This document shows positions 12,601 to 25,053 of a stretch of DNA of 64,000 nt, one piece after another. The notes beneath the pieces are model-generated. The model made no database searches and was not told the origin of the DNA. It was given only the letters and a program-made list of their open reading frames with translations. The stretch's first letter is position 1. Each line of letters starts with the position of its first letter. The position numbers were made by a program, and so were the translations under genes. Origin of the DNA: Amblyomma americanum (Eukaryota > Arthropoda > Arachnida > Ixodida > Ixodidae); assembly GCF_052857255.1 (NCBI RefSeq), contig NW_027526500.1:62001-126000 (forward strand). Direction: 5' to 3'.

Positions 12601-15600
12601 CACATGGACACTTGGAAAACCGATGTGTTCAGATTTAGCTCGTTTTGGTCTAAAACAGCTTGTTTCGTTGTATTAAGCACGAATACATGCTTTTCGTGCA
12701 GTTATAAGAGAAAAAGTTTTGACGCGTATCAGAGGAACACTTGTAAAACCGATGTGTTGTGATTTAGCTCGTTTCGGTCTAAAACAGCTTGTTTCGCTGT
12801 ATTAAGCAGAAATACATGCTTTTCGCGCAGTGATAAGAGAAAAAGCTTTAAAGGCGTGTCACAGGGACACTTGTAAAACCGATGTGTTCAGATTTACCTC
12901 GTTTCGGTCTAAAACAGCTTGTTTTTTTGGACTAAGCACGAATACATGCTTTTCGCGCAGCTATAAGAGAAAAAAGAGTTGACGCGTATCAGAGGAACAC
13001 TTGTAAAACCGATGTGTTGTGATTTAGCTCGTTTCGGTCTAAAACAGCTTGTTTCGTTGTATTAAGCAAGAATACATGCTTTCGCGCAGTTATAAGAGAA
13101 AAAAATTTGACGCGTATCAGAGGAACACTTGTAAAACCGATGTGTTGTGATTTAGCTCGTTTTAGTCTAAAACAGCTTGTTTCGTTGTATTAAGCAAGAA
13201 TACATGCTTTTCGCGCAGTTATAAGAGAAAAAGTTTTGACGCGTATTAGAGAAACACTTGTAAAACCGATGTGTAGTGATTTAGCTCTTTTCGGTCTAAA
13301 ACAGCTTGTTTCGTTGTATTAAGCAAGAATACATGCTTTTCGCGCAGTTATAAGAGAAAAAGTTTTGACGAGTATCACGTGGATACTTGTAAAACCTATG
13401 TGTTCAGATTTAGCTCGTTTCGGTCTAAAACAGCTTGTTTCGTTGTATTAAGCACGAATACATGCTTTTCGCGCAGTTATAACAGAAAAAGTTTTGACGA
13501 GTATCACGTGGAACACTTGTAATACCGATGTGTTGTGATTTAGCTCGTTTCGGTCGAAAACAGCTTGTTTCGCTGTATTAAGCAAGAATACATGCTTTTC
13601 GCGCAGTTATAAGAGAAAAAGTTTTGACGAGTATCACGTGGAACACTTGTAGTACCGATGTGTTGTGATTTAACTCGTTTCGGTCTAAAACAACTTGATT
13701 CGCTGTATTAAGCAAGAATACATGCTTTTCGCGCCGTTATAAGAGAAAAAGTTTTGACGCGTATCAGAGAAACACTTGTAAACCCGATGTGTTGTGATTT
13801 AGCTCGTTTCGGTCTAAAACAGCTTGTTTCGCTGTATTAAGCAAGAATACATGCTTTTCGTGCAGTTATAAGAGAAAAAGTTTTGACGCGTCTCAGAGGA
13901 ACACTTGTAAAACCGATGTGTTGTGATTTAGCTCGTTTCGGTCTAAAACAGCTTGTTTCGCTGTATTAAGCAAGAATACATGCTTTTCGCGCAGTTATAA
14001 GAGAAAAAGTTTTGACGCGTATCAGAGGAACACTTGTAAAACCGATGTGTTCAGATTTAGCTCGTTTCGGTCTAAAACAGCTTGTTTCGTTGTATTAAGC
14101 ACGAATACATGCTTTACGCGCAGTTATAGAAGAAAGTTTTGACGCGTATCAGAGACACTTGTAAAACCGATGTGTTATGATTTAGCTCGATTCGGTCTAA
14201 AACAGCTTGTTTCGTTGTATTAAGCAAGAATACATGCTTTTCGCGCAGTTATAAGAGAGAAAGTTTTGACGAGTATCACGTGGATACTTGTAAAACTGAT
14301 GCGTTCAGATTTAGCTCGTTTTGGTCTAAAACAGCTTGTTTCGTTGTATTAAGCAAGAATACATGCTTTACGCGCAGTTATAGAAGAAAAAGTTTTGACG
14401 CGTATCAGAGAGACACTTGTAAAACCGATGTGTTGTGATTTAGCTCGTTTCGGTCTAAAACAGCTTGTTTCGTTGTATTAAGCAAGAATACATGCTTTTC
14501 GCGCAGTTATAAGTGAAAAAGTTTTGAGTATTACGTGGATACTTGTAAAACCGAAGTGTTCAGATTTAGCTCGTTTCGGTCTAAAACAGCTTGTTTCGTT
14601 GTATTAAGCACGAATACATGCTTTTCGCGCAGTTATAAGAGAAAACGTTTTGACGAGTATCACGTGGAACACTTGTAATACCGATGTGTTGTGATTTAGC
14701 TCGTTTCGGTCTAAAGCAGCTTGTTTCGCTGTATTAAGCAAGAATACATGCTTTTCGCGCAGTTATAAGAGAAAAAGTTTTGACGCGTATCAGAGGAACA
14801 CTTGTAAAACCGATGTGTTGTGATTTAGCTCATTTCGGTCTAAAACAGCTTGTTTCGTTGTATTAAGCAAGAATACATGCTTTTCGCGCAGTTATAAGAG
14901 AAAAAGTTTTGACGCGTGTCACAGGGACACTTGTAAAACCGATGTGTTCAGATTTAGCTCGTTTCGGTCTAAAACAGCTTGTTTCGTTGCATTAAGCACG
15001 AATACATGCTTTTCGCGCAGTTATAAGAGAAAAAGTTTTGACGAGTATCACGTGGAACACTTGTAATACCGATGTGTTGTGATTTGGCTCGTTTCGGTCT
15101 AAAACAGCTTGTTTCGTTGTATTAAGCAAGAATACATGCTTTTCGCGGAGTTATAAGAGAAAAAGTTTTGACGCGTATCAGAGGAACACTTGTAAAACCG
15201 ATGTGTTCAGATTTAACTCTTTTCGGACTAAAACAGCTTGTTTCGTTGTATTAAGCACGAATACATGCTTTTCGCGCAGTTATAAGGGAAAAAGTTTTGA
15301 CGCGTATCACATGGACACTTTGAAAACCGATGTGTTCAGATTTAGCTCGTTTCGGTCTAAAACAACTTGTTTCGTTGTATTAAGCACGAATACATGCTTT
15401 ACGCGCAGTTATAGAAGAAAAAGTTTTGACGCCTATTAGAGAGACACTTGTAAAACCGATGTGTTATGATTTAGCTCGATTCGGTCTAAAACAGCTTGTT
15501 TCGTTGTATTAAGCAAGAATACATGCTTTTCGCGCAGTTATAAGAGAGAAAGTTTTGACGAGTATCACGTGGATACTTGTAAAACTGATGCGTTCAGATT

Positions 15601-18600
15601 TAGCTCGTTTTGGTCTAAAACAGCTTGTTTCGTTGTATTAAGCAAGAATACATGCTTTACGCGCAGTTATAGAAGAAAAGTTTTGACGCGTATCAGAGAG
15701 ACACTTGTAAAACCGATGTGTTGTGATTTAGCTCGTTTCGGTCTAAAACAGCTTGTTTCGTTGTATTAAGCAAGAATACATGCTTTTCGCGCAGTTATAA
15801 GTGAAAAAGTTTTGAGTATTACGTGGATACTTGTAAAACCGAAGTGTTCAGATTTAGCTCGTTTCGGTCTAAAACAGCTTGTTTCGTTGTATTAAGCACG
15901 AATACATGCTTTTCGCGCAGTTATAAGAGAAAACGTTTTGACGAGTATCACGTGGAACACTTGTAATACCGATGTGTTGTGATTTAGCTCGTTTCGGTCT
16001 AAAGCAGCTTGTTTCGCTGTATTAAGCAAGAATACATGCTTTTCGCGCAGTTATAAGAGAAAAAGTTTTGACGCGTATCAGAGGAACACTTGTAAAACCG
16101 ATGTGTTGTGATTTAGCTCATTTCGGTCTAAAACAGCTTGTTTCGTTGTATTAAGCAAGAATACATGCTTTTCGCGCAGTTATAAGAGAAAAAGTTTTGA
16201 CGCGTGTCACAGGGACACTTGTAAAACCGATGTGTTCAGATTTAGCTCGTTTCGGTCTAAAACAGCTTGTTTCGTTGCATTAAGCACGAATACATGCTTT
16301 TCGCGCAGTTATAAGAGAAAAAGTTTTGACGAGTATCACGTGGAACACTTGTAATACCGATGTGTTGTGATTTGGCTCGTTTCGGTCTAAAACAGCTTGT
16401 TTCGTTGTATTAAGCAAGAATACATGCTTTTCGCGCAGTTATAAGAGAAAAAGTTTTGACGCGTATCAGAGGAACACTTGTAAAACCGATGTGTTCAGAT
16501 TTAACTCTTTTCGGACTAAAACAGCTTGTTTCGTTGTATTAAGCACGAATACATGCTTTTCGCGCAGTTATAAGGGAAAAAGTTTTGACGCGTATCACAT
16601 GGACACTTGGAAAACCGATGTGTTCAGATTTAGCTCGTTTTGGTCTAAAACAGCTTGTTTCGTTGTATTAAGCACGAATACATGCTTTTCGTGCAGTTAT
16701 AAGAGAAAAAGTTTTGACGCGTATCAGAGGAACACTTGTAAAACCGATGTGTTGTGATTTAGCTCGTTTCGGTCTAAAACAGCTTGTTTCGCTGTATTAA
16801 GCAGAAATACATGCTTTTCGCGCAGTGATAAGAGAAAAAGCTTTAAAGGCGTGTCACAGGGACACTTGTAAAACCGATGTGTTCAGATTTACCTCGTTTC
16901 GGTCTAAAACAGCTTGTTTTTTTGGACTAAGCACGAATACATGCTTTTCGCGCAGCTATAAGAGAAAAAAGAGTTGACGCGTATCAGAGGAACACTTGTA
17001 AAACCGATGTGTTGTGATTTAGCTCGTTTCGGTCTAAAACAGCTTGTTTCGTTGTATTAAGCAAGAATACATGCTTTCGCGCAGTTATAAGAGAAAAAAA
17101 ATTGACGCGTATCAGAGGAACACTTGTAAAACCGATGTGTTGTGATTTAGCTCGTTTTAGTCTAAAACAGCTTGTTTCGTTGTATTAAGCAAGAATACAT
17201 GCTTTTCGCGCACTTATAAGAGAAAAAGTTTTGACGCGTATTAGAGAAACACTTGTAAAACCGATGTGTTGTGATTTAGCTCTTTTCGGTCTAAAACAGC
17301 TTGTTTCGTTGTATTAAGCAAGAATACATGCTTTTCGCGCAGTTATAAGAGAAAAAGTTTTGATGAGTATCACGTGGATACTTGTAAAACCTATGTGTTC
17401 AGATTTAGCTCGTTTCGGTCTAAAACAGCTTGTTTCGTTGTATTAAGCACGAATACATGCTTTTCGCGCAGTTATAACAGAAAAAGTTTTGACGAGTATC
17501 ACGTGGAACACTTGTAATACCGATGTGTTGTGATTTAGCTCGTTTCGGTCTAAAACAGCTTGTTTCGCTGTATTAAGCAAGAATACATGCTTTTCGCGCA
17601 GTTATAGGAGAAAAAGTTTTGACGAGTATCACGTGGAACACTTGTAGTACCGATGTGTTGTGATTTAACTCGTTTCGGTCTAAAACAACTTGATTCGCTG
17701 TATTAAGCAAGAATACATGCTTTTCGCGCCGTTATAAGAGAAAAAGTTTTGACGCGTATCAGAGGAACACTTGTAAAACCGATGTGTTGTGATTTAGCTC
17801 GTTTCGGTCTAAAACAGCTTGTGTCGCTGTATTAAGCAAGAATACATGCTTTTCGTGCAGTTATAAGAGAAAAAGTTTTGACGCGTCTCAGAGGAACACT
17901 TGTAAAACCGATGTGTTGTGATTTAGCTCGTTTCGGTCTAAAACAGCTTGTTTCGCTGTATTAAGCAAGAATACATGCTTTTCGCGCAGTTATAAGAGAA
18001 AAAGTTTTGACGCGTATCAGAGGAACACTTGTAAAACCGATGTGTTCAGATTTAGCTCGTTTCGGTCTAAAACAGCTTGTTTCGTTGTATTAAGCACGAA
18101 TACATGCTTTACGCGCAGTTATAGAAGAAAGTTTTGACGCGTATCAGAGACACTTGTAAAACCGATGTGTTATGATTTAGCTCGATTCGGTCTAAAACAG
18201 CTTGTTTCGTTGTATTAAGCAAGAATACATGCTTTTCGCGCAGTTATAAGAGAGAAAGTTTTGACGAGTATCACGTGGATACTTGTAAAACTGATGCGTT
18301 CAGATTTAGCTCGTTTTGGTCTAAAACAGCTTGTTTCGTTGTATTAAGCAAGAATACATGCTTTACGCGCAGTTATAGAAGAAAAAGTTTTGACGCGTAT
18401 CAGAGAGACACTTGTAAAACCGATGTGTTGTGATTTAGCTCGTTTCGGTCTAAAACAGCTTGTTTCGTTGTATTAAGCAAGAATACATGCTTTTCGCGCA
18501 GTTATAAGTGAAAAAGTTTTGAGTATTACGTGGATACTTGTAAAACCGAAGTGTTCAGATTTAGCTCGTTTCGGTCTAAAACAGCTTGTTTCGTTGTATT

Positions 18601-21600
18601 AAGCACGAATACATGCTTTTCGCGCAGTTATAAGAGAAAACGTTTTGACGAGTATCACGTGGAACACTTGTAATACCGATGTGTTGTGATTTAGCTCGTT
18701 TCGGTCTAAAGCAGCTTGTTTCGCTGTATTAAGCAAGAATACATGCTTTTCGCGCAGTTATAAGAGAAAAAGTTTTGACGCGTATCAGAGGAACACTTGT
18801 AAAACCGATGTGTTGTGATTTAGCTCATTTCGGTCTAAAACAGCTTGTTTCGTTGTATTAAGCAAGAATACATGCTTTTCGCGCAGTTATAAGAGAAAAA
18901 GTTTTGACGCGTGTCACAGGGACACTTGTAAAACCGATGTGTTCAGATTTAGCTCGTTTCGGTCTAAAACAACTTGTTTCGTTGCATTAAGCACGAATAC
19001 ATGCTTTTCGCGCAGTTATAAGAGAAAAAGTTTTGACGAGTATCACGTGGAACACTTGTAATACCGATGTGTTGTGATTTGGCTCGTTTCGGTCTAAAAC
19101 AGCTTGTTTCGTTGTATTAAGCAAGAATACATGCTTTTCGCGCAGTTATAAGAGAAAAAGTTTTGACGCGTATCAGAGGAACACTTGTAAAACCGATGTG
19201 TTCAGATTTAACTCTTTTCGGACTAAAACAACTTGTTTCGTTGTATTAAGCACGAATACATGCTTTTCGCGCAGTTATAAGGGAAAAAGTTTTGACGCGT
19301 ATCACATGGACACTTGGAAAACCGATGTGTTCAGATTTAGCTCGTTTTGGTCTAAAACAGCTTGTTTCGTTGTATTAAGCACGAATACATGCTTTTCGTG
19401 CAGTTATAAGAGAAAAAGTTTTGACGCGTATCAGAGGAACACTTGTAAAACCGATGTGTTGTGATTTAGCTCGTTTCGGTCTAAAACAGCTTGTTTCGTT
19501 GTATTAAGCAAGAATACATGCTTTTCGCGCAGTTATAAGTGAAAAAGTTTTGAGTATAACGTGGATACTTGTAAAACCGAAGTGTTCAGATTTAGCTCGT
19601 TTCGGGCTAAAACAGCTTGTTTCGTTGTATTAAGCACGAATACATGCTTTTCGCGCAGTTATAAGAGAAAACGTTTTGACGAGTATCACGTGGAACACTT
19701 GTAATACCGATGTGTTGTGATTTAGCTCGTTTCGGTCTAAAGCAGCTTGTTTCGCTGTATTAAGCAAGAATACATGCTTTTCGCGCAGTTATAAGAGAAA
19801 AAGTTTTGACGCGTATCAGAGGAACACTTGTAAAACCGATGTGTTGTGATTTAGCTCATTTCGGTCTAAAACAGCTTGTTTCGTTGTATTAAGCAAGAAT
19901 ACATGCTTTTCGCGCAGTTATAAGAGAAAAAGTTTTGACGCGTGTCACAGGGACACTTGTAAAACCGATGTGTTCAGATTTAGCTCGTTTCGGTCTAAAA
20001 CAGCTTGTTTCGTTGCATTAAGCACGAATACATGCTTTTCGCGCAGTTATAAGAGAAAAAGTTTTGACGAGTATCACGTGGAACACTTGTAATACCGATG
20101 TGTTGTGATTTGGCTCGTTTCGGTCTAAAACAGCTTGTTTCGTTGTATTAAGCAAGAATACATGCTTTTCGCGCAGTTAAAAGAGAAAAAGTTTTGACGC
20201 GTATCAGAGGAACACTTGTAAAACCGATGTGTTCAGATTTAACTCTTTTCGGACTAAAACAGCTTGTTTCGTTGTATTAAGCACGAATACATGCTTTTCG
20301 CGCAGTTATAAGGGAAAAAGTTTTGACGCGTATCACATGGACACTTGGAAAACCGATGTGTTCAGATTTAGCTCGTTTTGGTCTAAAACAGCTTGTTTCG
20401 CTGTATTAAGCAGAAATACATGCTTTTCGCGCAGTGATAAGAGAAAAAGCTTTAAAGGCGTGTCACAGGGACACTTGTAAAACCGATGTGTTCAGATTTA
20501 CCTCGTTTCGGTCTAAAACAGCTTGTTTTGTTGGACTAAGCAGGAATACATGCTTTTCGCGCAGCTATAAGAGAAAAAAGAGTTGACGCGTATCAGAGGA
20601 ACACTTGTAAAACCGATGTGTTGTGATTTAGCTCGTTTCGGTCTAAAACAGCTTGTTTCGCTGTATTAAGCAAGAATACATGCTTTTCGCGCAGTTATAA
20701 GAGAAAAAAATTTGACGCGTATCAGAGGAACACTTGTAAAACCGATGTGTTGTGATTTAGCTCGTTTTAGTCTAAAACAGCTTGTTTCGTTGTATTAAGC
20801 AAGAATACATGCTTTTCGCGCAGTTATAAGAGAAAAAGTTTTGACGCGTATTAGAGAAACACTTGTAAAACCGATGTGTTGTGATTTAGCTCTTTTCGGT
20901 CTAAAACAGCTTGTTTCGTTGTATTAAGCAAGAATACATGCTTTTCGCGCAGTTATAAGAGAAAAAGTTTTGACGAGTATCACGTGGATACTTGTAAAAC
21001 CGATGTGTTCAGATTTAGCTCGTTTCGGTCTAAAACAGCTTGTATCGTTGTATTAAGCACGAATGCATGCTTTTCGCGCAGTTATAACAGAAAAAGTTTT
21101 GACGAGTATCACGTGGAACACTTGTAATACCGATGTGTTGTGATTTAGCTCGTTTCGGTCTAAAACAGCTTGTTTCGCTGTATTAAGCAAGAATACATGC
21201 TTTTCGCGCAGTTATAAGAGAAAAAGTTTTGACGAGTATCATGTGGAACACTTGTAGTACCGATGTGTTGTGATTTAACTCGTTTCGGTCTAAAACAACT
21301 TGATTCGCTGTATTAAGCAAGAATACATGCTTTTCGCGCCGTTATAAGAGAAAAAGTTTTGACGCGTATCAGAGGAACACTTGTAAAACCGATGTGTTGT
21401 GATTTAGCTCGTTTCGGTCTAAAACAGCTTGTTTCGCTGTATTAAGCAAGAATACATGCTTTTCGTGCAGTTATAAGAGAAAAAGTTTTGACGCGTATCA
21501 GAGGAACACTTGTAAAACCGATGTGTTGTGATTTAGCTCGTTTCGGTCTAAAACAGCTTGTTTCGCTGTATTAAGCAAGAATACATGCTTTTCGCGCAGT

Positions 21601-22040
21601 TATAAGAGAAAAAGTTTTGACGCGTATCAGAGGAACACTTGTAAAACCGATGTGTTCAGATTTAGCTCGTTTCGGTCTAAAACAGCTTGTTTCGTTGTAT
21701 TAAGCACGAATACATGCTTTACGCGCAGTTATAGAAGAAAAAGTTTTGACGCGTATCAGAGACACTTGTAAAACCGATGTGTTATGATTTAGCTCGATTC
21801 GGTCTAAAACAGCTTGTTTCGTTGTATTAAGCAAGAATACATGCTTTTCGCGCAGTTATAAGAGAGAAAGTTTTGACGAGTATCACGTGGATACTTGTAA
21901 AACTGATGCGTTCAGATTTAGCTCGTTTTGGTCTAAAACAGCTTGTTTCGTTGTATTAAGCAAGAATACATGCTTTACGCGCAGTTATAGAAGAAAAAGT
22001 TTTGACGCGTATCAGAGAGACACTTGTAAAACCGATGTGT
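9700..22040. repeat. Array domain 2: 3,995-bp higher-order repeat
   Basis: The marker monomer with aactcttttcggactaaaac occurs at about 12,496, 15,203, 16,491, 19,198 and 20,229. The pairs 12,496/16,491 and 15,203/19,198 are each 3,995 bp apart, as is the independent ttacgcgcag marker at 14,114/18,109. This gives a unit of about 31 monomers. Matching sequence runs from about 12.0-15.3 kb and 16.0-19.3 kb. Inside it are shifts of 2,707 bp (21 monomers), about 1,288 bp (10 monomers; for example ctcgattcgg near 14.17 and 15.47 kb) and 1,031 bp (8 monomers). The unit was therefore itself built from smaller duplications. No gene or unique sequence is present. Confidence 0.8.
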
Positions 22041-24134
22041 TGTGATTTAGCTCGTTTCGGTCTAAAACAGCTTGTTTCGCTGTATTAAGCAGAACTACAT
22101 GCTTTTCGCGCAGTGATAAGAGAAAAAGCTTTAAAGGCGTGTCACAGAGACACTTGTAAAACCGATGTGTTCAGATTTACCTCGTTTCGGTCTAAAACAG
22201 CTTGTTTCGTTGGACTAAGCACGAATACATGCTTTTCGCGCAGCTATAAGAGAAAAAAAGAGTTGATGCGTATCAGATTAACACTTGTAAAACCGATGTG
22301 TTGTGATTTAGCTCGTTTCGGTCTAAAACAGCTTGTTTCGCTGTATTAAGCAAGAATACATGCTTTTCGCGCAGTTATAAGAGAAAAAAATTTGACGCGT
22401 ATCAGAGGAACACTTGTAAAACCGATGTGTTGTGATTTAGCTCGTTTTAGTCTAAAACAGCTTGTTTCGCTGTATTAAGCAAGAATACATGCTTTTCGCG
22501 CAGTTATAAGAGAAAAAGTTTTGACGAGTATCACGTGGAACACTCGTAATACCGATGTGTTGTGATTTAGCTCGTTTCGGTTTAAAACAGCTTGTTTCGC
22601 TGTATTAAGCAAGAATACATGCTTTTCGCGCAGTTATAAGAGAAAAAGTTTTGACGCGTATCAGAGGAACACTTGTAAAACCGATGTGTTCAGATTTAGC
22701 TCGTTTCGGTCTAAAACAGCTTGTTTCGTTGTATTAAGCACGAATACATGCTTTTCGCGCAGTTATAACAGAAAAAGTTTTGACGAGTATCACGTGGAAC
22801 ACTTGTAATACCGATGTGTTGTGATTTAGCTCGTTTAGGTCTAAAACAGCTTGTTTCGCTGTATTAAGCAAGAATACATACTTTTCGTGCAGTTATAAGA
22901 GAAAAAGTTTTGAAGAGTATCACGTGGAACACTTGTAGTACCGATGTGTTGTGATTTAGCTCGTTTCGGTCTAAAACAACTTGATTCGCTGTATTAAGCA
23001 AGAATACATGCTTTTCGCGCAGTTATAAGAGAAAAAGTTTTGACGCGTATCAGAGGAACACTTGTAAAACCGATGTGTTCAGATTTAGCTCGTTTCGGTC
23101 TGAAACAGCTTGTTTCGTTGTATTAAGCACGAATACATGCTTTTCGCGCAGTTATAGAAGAAAAAGTTTTGACGCGTATCAGAGGAACACTTGTAAAACC
23201 GATGTGTTGTGATTTAGCTCGTTTAGGTCTAAAACAGCTTGTTTCGTTGTATTAAGCAAGAATACATGCTTTTCGCGCAGTTATAAGAGAAAAAGTTTTG
23301 ACGCGTATTAGAGGAACACTTGTAAAACCTTTGTGTTATGATTTAGCTCGTTTCGGTCTAAAACAGCTTGTTTCGCTGTATTAAGCAAGAATACATGCTT
23401 TTCGCGCAGTTATAAGAGAAAAAGTTTTGACGCGTGTCACAGGGACACTTGTAAAACCGATGTGTTCAGATTTAGCTCGTTTCGGTCTAAAACAGCTTGT
23501 TTCGTTGTATTAAGCACGAATACATGCTTTTCGCGCAGTTATAGCAGAAAAAGTTTTGACGCCTATTAGAGAGACACTTGTAAAACCGATGTGTTATGAT
23601 TTAGCTCGTTTCGGTCTAAAACAGCTTGTTTCGTTGTATTAAGCAAGAATACATGCTTTTCGCGCAGTTATAAGAGAGAAAGTTTTGACGAGTATCACGT
23701 GGATACTTGTAAAACCGATGTGTTCAGATTTAGCTCGTTTTGGTCTAAAACAGCTTGTTTCGTTGTATTAAGCAAGAATACATGCTTTACGCGCAGTTAT
23801 AAGAGAAAACGTTTTGACGAGTATCACGTGGAACACTTGTAATACCGATGTGTTGTGATTTAGCTCGTTTCGGTCTAAAACAGCTTGTTTCGCTGTATTA
23901 AGCAAGAATACATGCTTTTCGCGCAGTTATAAGAGAAAAAGTTTTGACGCGTGTCACAGGGACACTTGTAAAACCGATGTGTTCAGATTTAGCTCGTTTC
24001 GGTCTAAAACAGCTTGTTTCGCTGTATTAAGCACGAATACATGCTTTTCGCGCAGTTATAAGAGAAAAAGTTTAGACGCGTATCAGAGGAACAATTGTAA
24101 AACCGATGTGTTGTGATTTAGCTCGTTTCGGTCT

Positions 24135-24394
24135 AAAACAGCTTGTTTCGCTGTATTAAGCAGAAATACATGCTTTTCGCGCAGTGATAAGAGAAAAAGC
24201 TTTAAAGGCGTGTCACAGGGACACTTGTAAAACCGATGTGTTCAGATTTACCTCGTTTCGGTCTAAAACAGCTTGTTTCGTTGGACTAAGCACGAATACA
24301 TGCTTTTCGCGCAGCTATAAAAGAAAAAAGAGTTGACGCGTATCAGATTAACACTTGTAAAACCGATGTGTTGTGATTTAGCTCGTTTCGGTCT
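24135..24394 (+). repeat. Reference copy of a 260-bp variant dimer
   Basis: Two diverged 130-bp monomers always found together. The first has ctgtattaagcagaaatac, cagtgataagag and agctttaaaggcgtgtcac. The second has cagatttacctcg before it, ttggactaagcac, cagctataagag and agagttgacgcg. The core gctttaaagg occurs at about 6,009, 9,617, 12,845, 16,840, 20,449, 22,128, 24,199, 25,754, 32,346, 34,656, 36,593, 38,530, 40,711 and 44,327. That is fourteen copies, all between 6 and 45 kb. Partial fused forms are at 28,659 and 30,857. It is absent from about 44.5 kb to the end and from the first 5.9 kb, so it marks the central part of the array. Confidence 0.88.
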
Positions 24395-24929
24395 AAAACA
24401 GCTTGTTTCGCTGTATTAAGCAAGAATACATGCTTTTCGCGCAGTTATAAGAGAAAAAAATTTGACGCCTATCAGAGGAACACTTGTAAAACCGATGTGT
24501 TCAGATTTAGCTCGTTTCGGTCTAAAACAGCTTGTTTCGTTGTATTAAGCAAGAATACATGCTTTTCGCGCAGTTATAAGAGAAAAAGTTTTGACGCATA
24601 TTAGAGAGACACTTGTAAAACCGATGTGTTGTGATTTAGCTCGTTTCGGTCTAAAACAGCTTGTTTCGTTGTATTAAGCAAGAATACATGCTTTTCGCGC
24701 AGTTAAAAGAGAAAAAGTTTTGACGAGTATCACGTGGATACTTGTAAAACCGATGTGTTCAGATTTAGCTCGTTTCGGTCAAAAACAGCTTGTTTCGTTG
24801 TATTAAGCACGAATACATGCTTTTCGCGCAGTTAAAAGAGAAAAAGTTTTGACGAGTATCACGTGGAACACTTGTAATACCGATGTGTTGTGATTTAGCT
24901 CGTTTCGGTCTAAAACAACTTGATTCGCT

Positions 24930-25022
24930 GTGATCCATGGAAAGTGAGAGTAGCGCAAAACGGGACAAAGGGACAGAGAAAGACAGACACGTTTTGCGCT
25001 AATCTCACTTTCCATGGATCAC
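24930..25022. repeat. Inverted repeat, 33-nt arms, one mismatch
   Basis: Arms at 24,930-24,962 and 24,990-25,022 can form a near-complete 33-bp stem with a 27-nt loop. The single mismatch is the A at 25,002, where the second copy of the insert has C and pairs perfectly. The arms are about 48% GC, richer than the surrounding satellite, and contain the palindromic hexamer CCATGG. Confidence 0.93.
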
Positions 25023-25053
25023 CGTTACCGACTCGCCCAAGTTTCTACCCTTG
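24930..25053. mobile_element. Foldback insert, copy 1 (possible MITE-like or hairpin element)
   Basis: The only DNA type not made of the satellite. A 33-nt left arm (24,930-24,962, starting gtgatccatgg) pairs with a right arm (24,990-25,022, ending ccatggatcac) with one mismatch, at 25,002. Between them lies a 27-nt purine-rich spacer. A ~31-nt tail (cgttaccgactcgcccaag onward) follows before satellite resumes. The flanks, tgattcgctgt (24,921-24,931) and tgtttcgttgt (25,054-25,064), are the same monomer segment with two differences at sites that vary among monomers. This could be an 11-bp target duplication or simply the two sides of a recombination join. No transposase or coding capacity is seen and the family is not recognised. 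The short frames inside are by-products of the arms. Confidence 0.55.

Noticed and set aside
24265..24394. CENP-B box in the variant monomer with ttcgttgga
   Set aside because: The first half matches the start of the mammalian box, but the required CGGG core is absent (ctaagc follows) and the common monomers lack even the ttgga.
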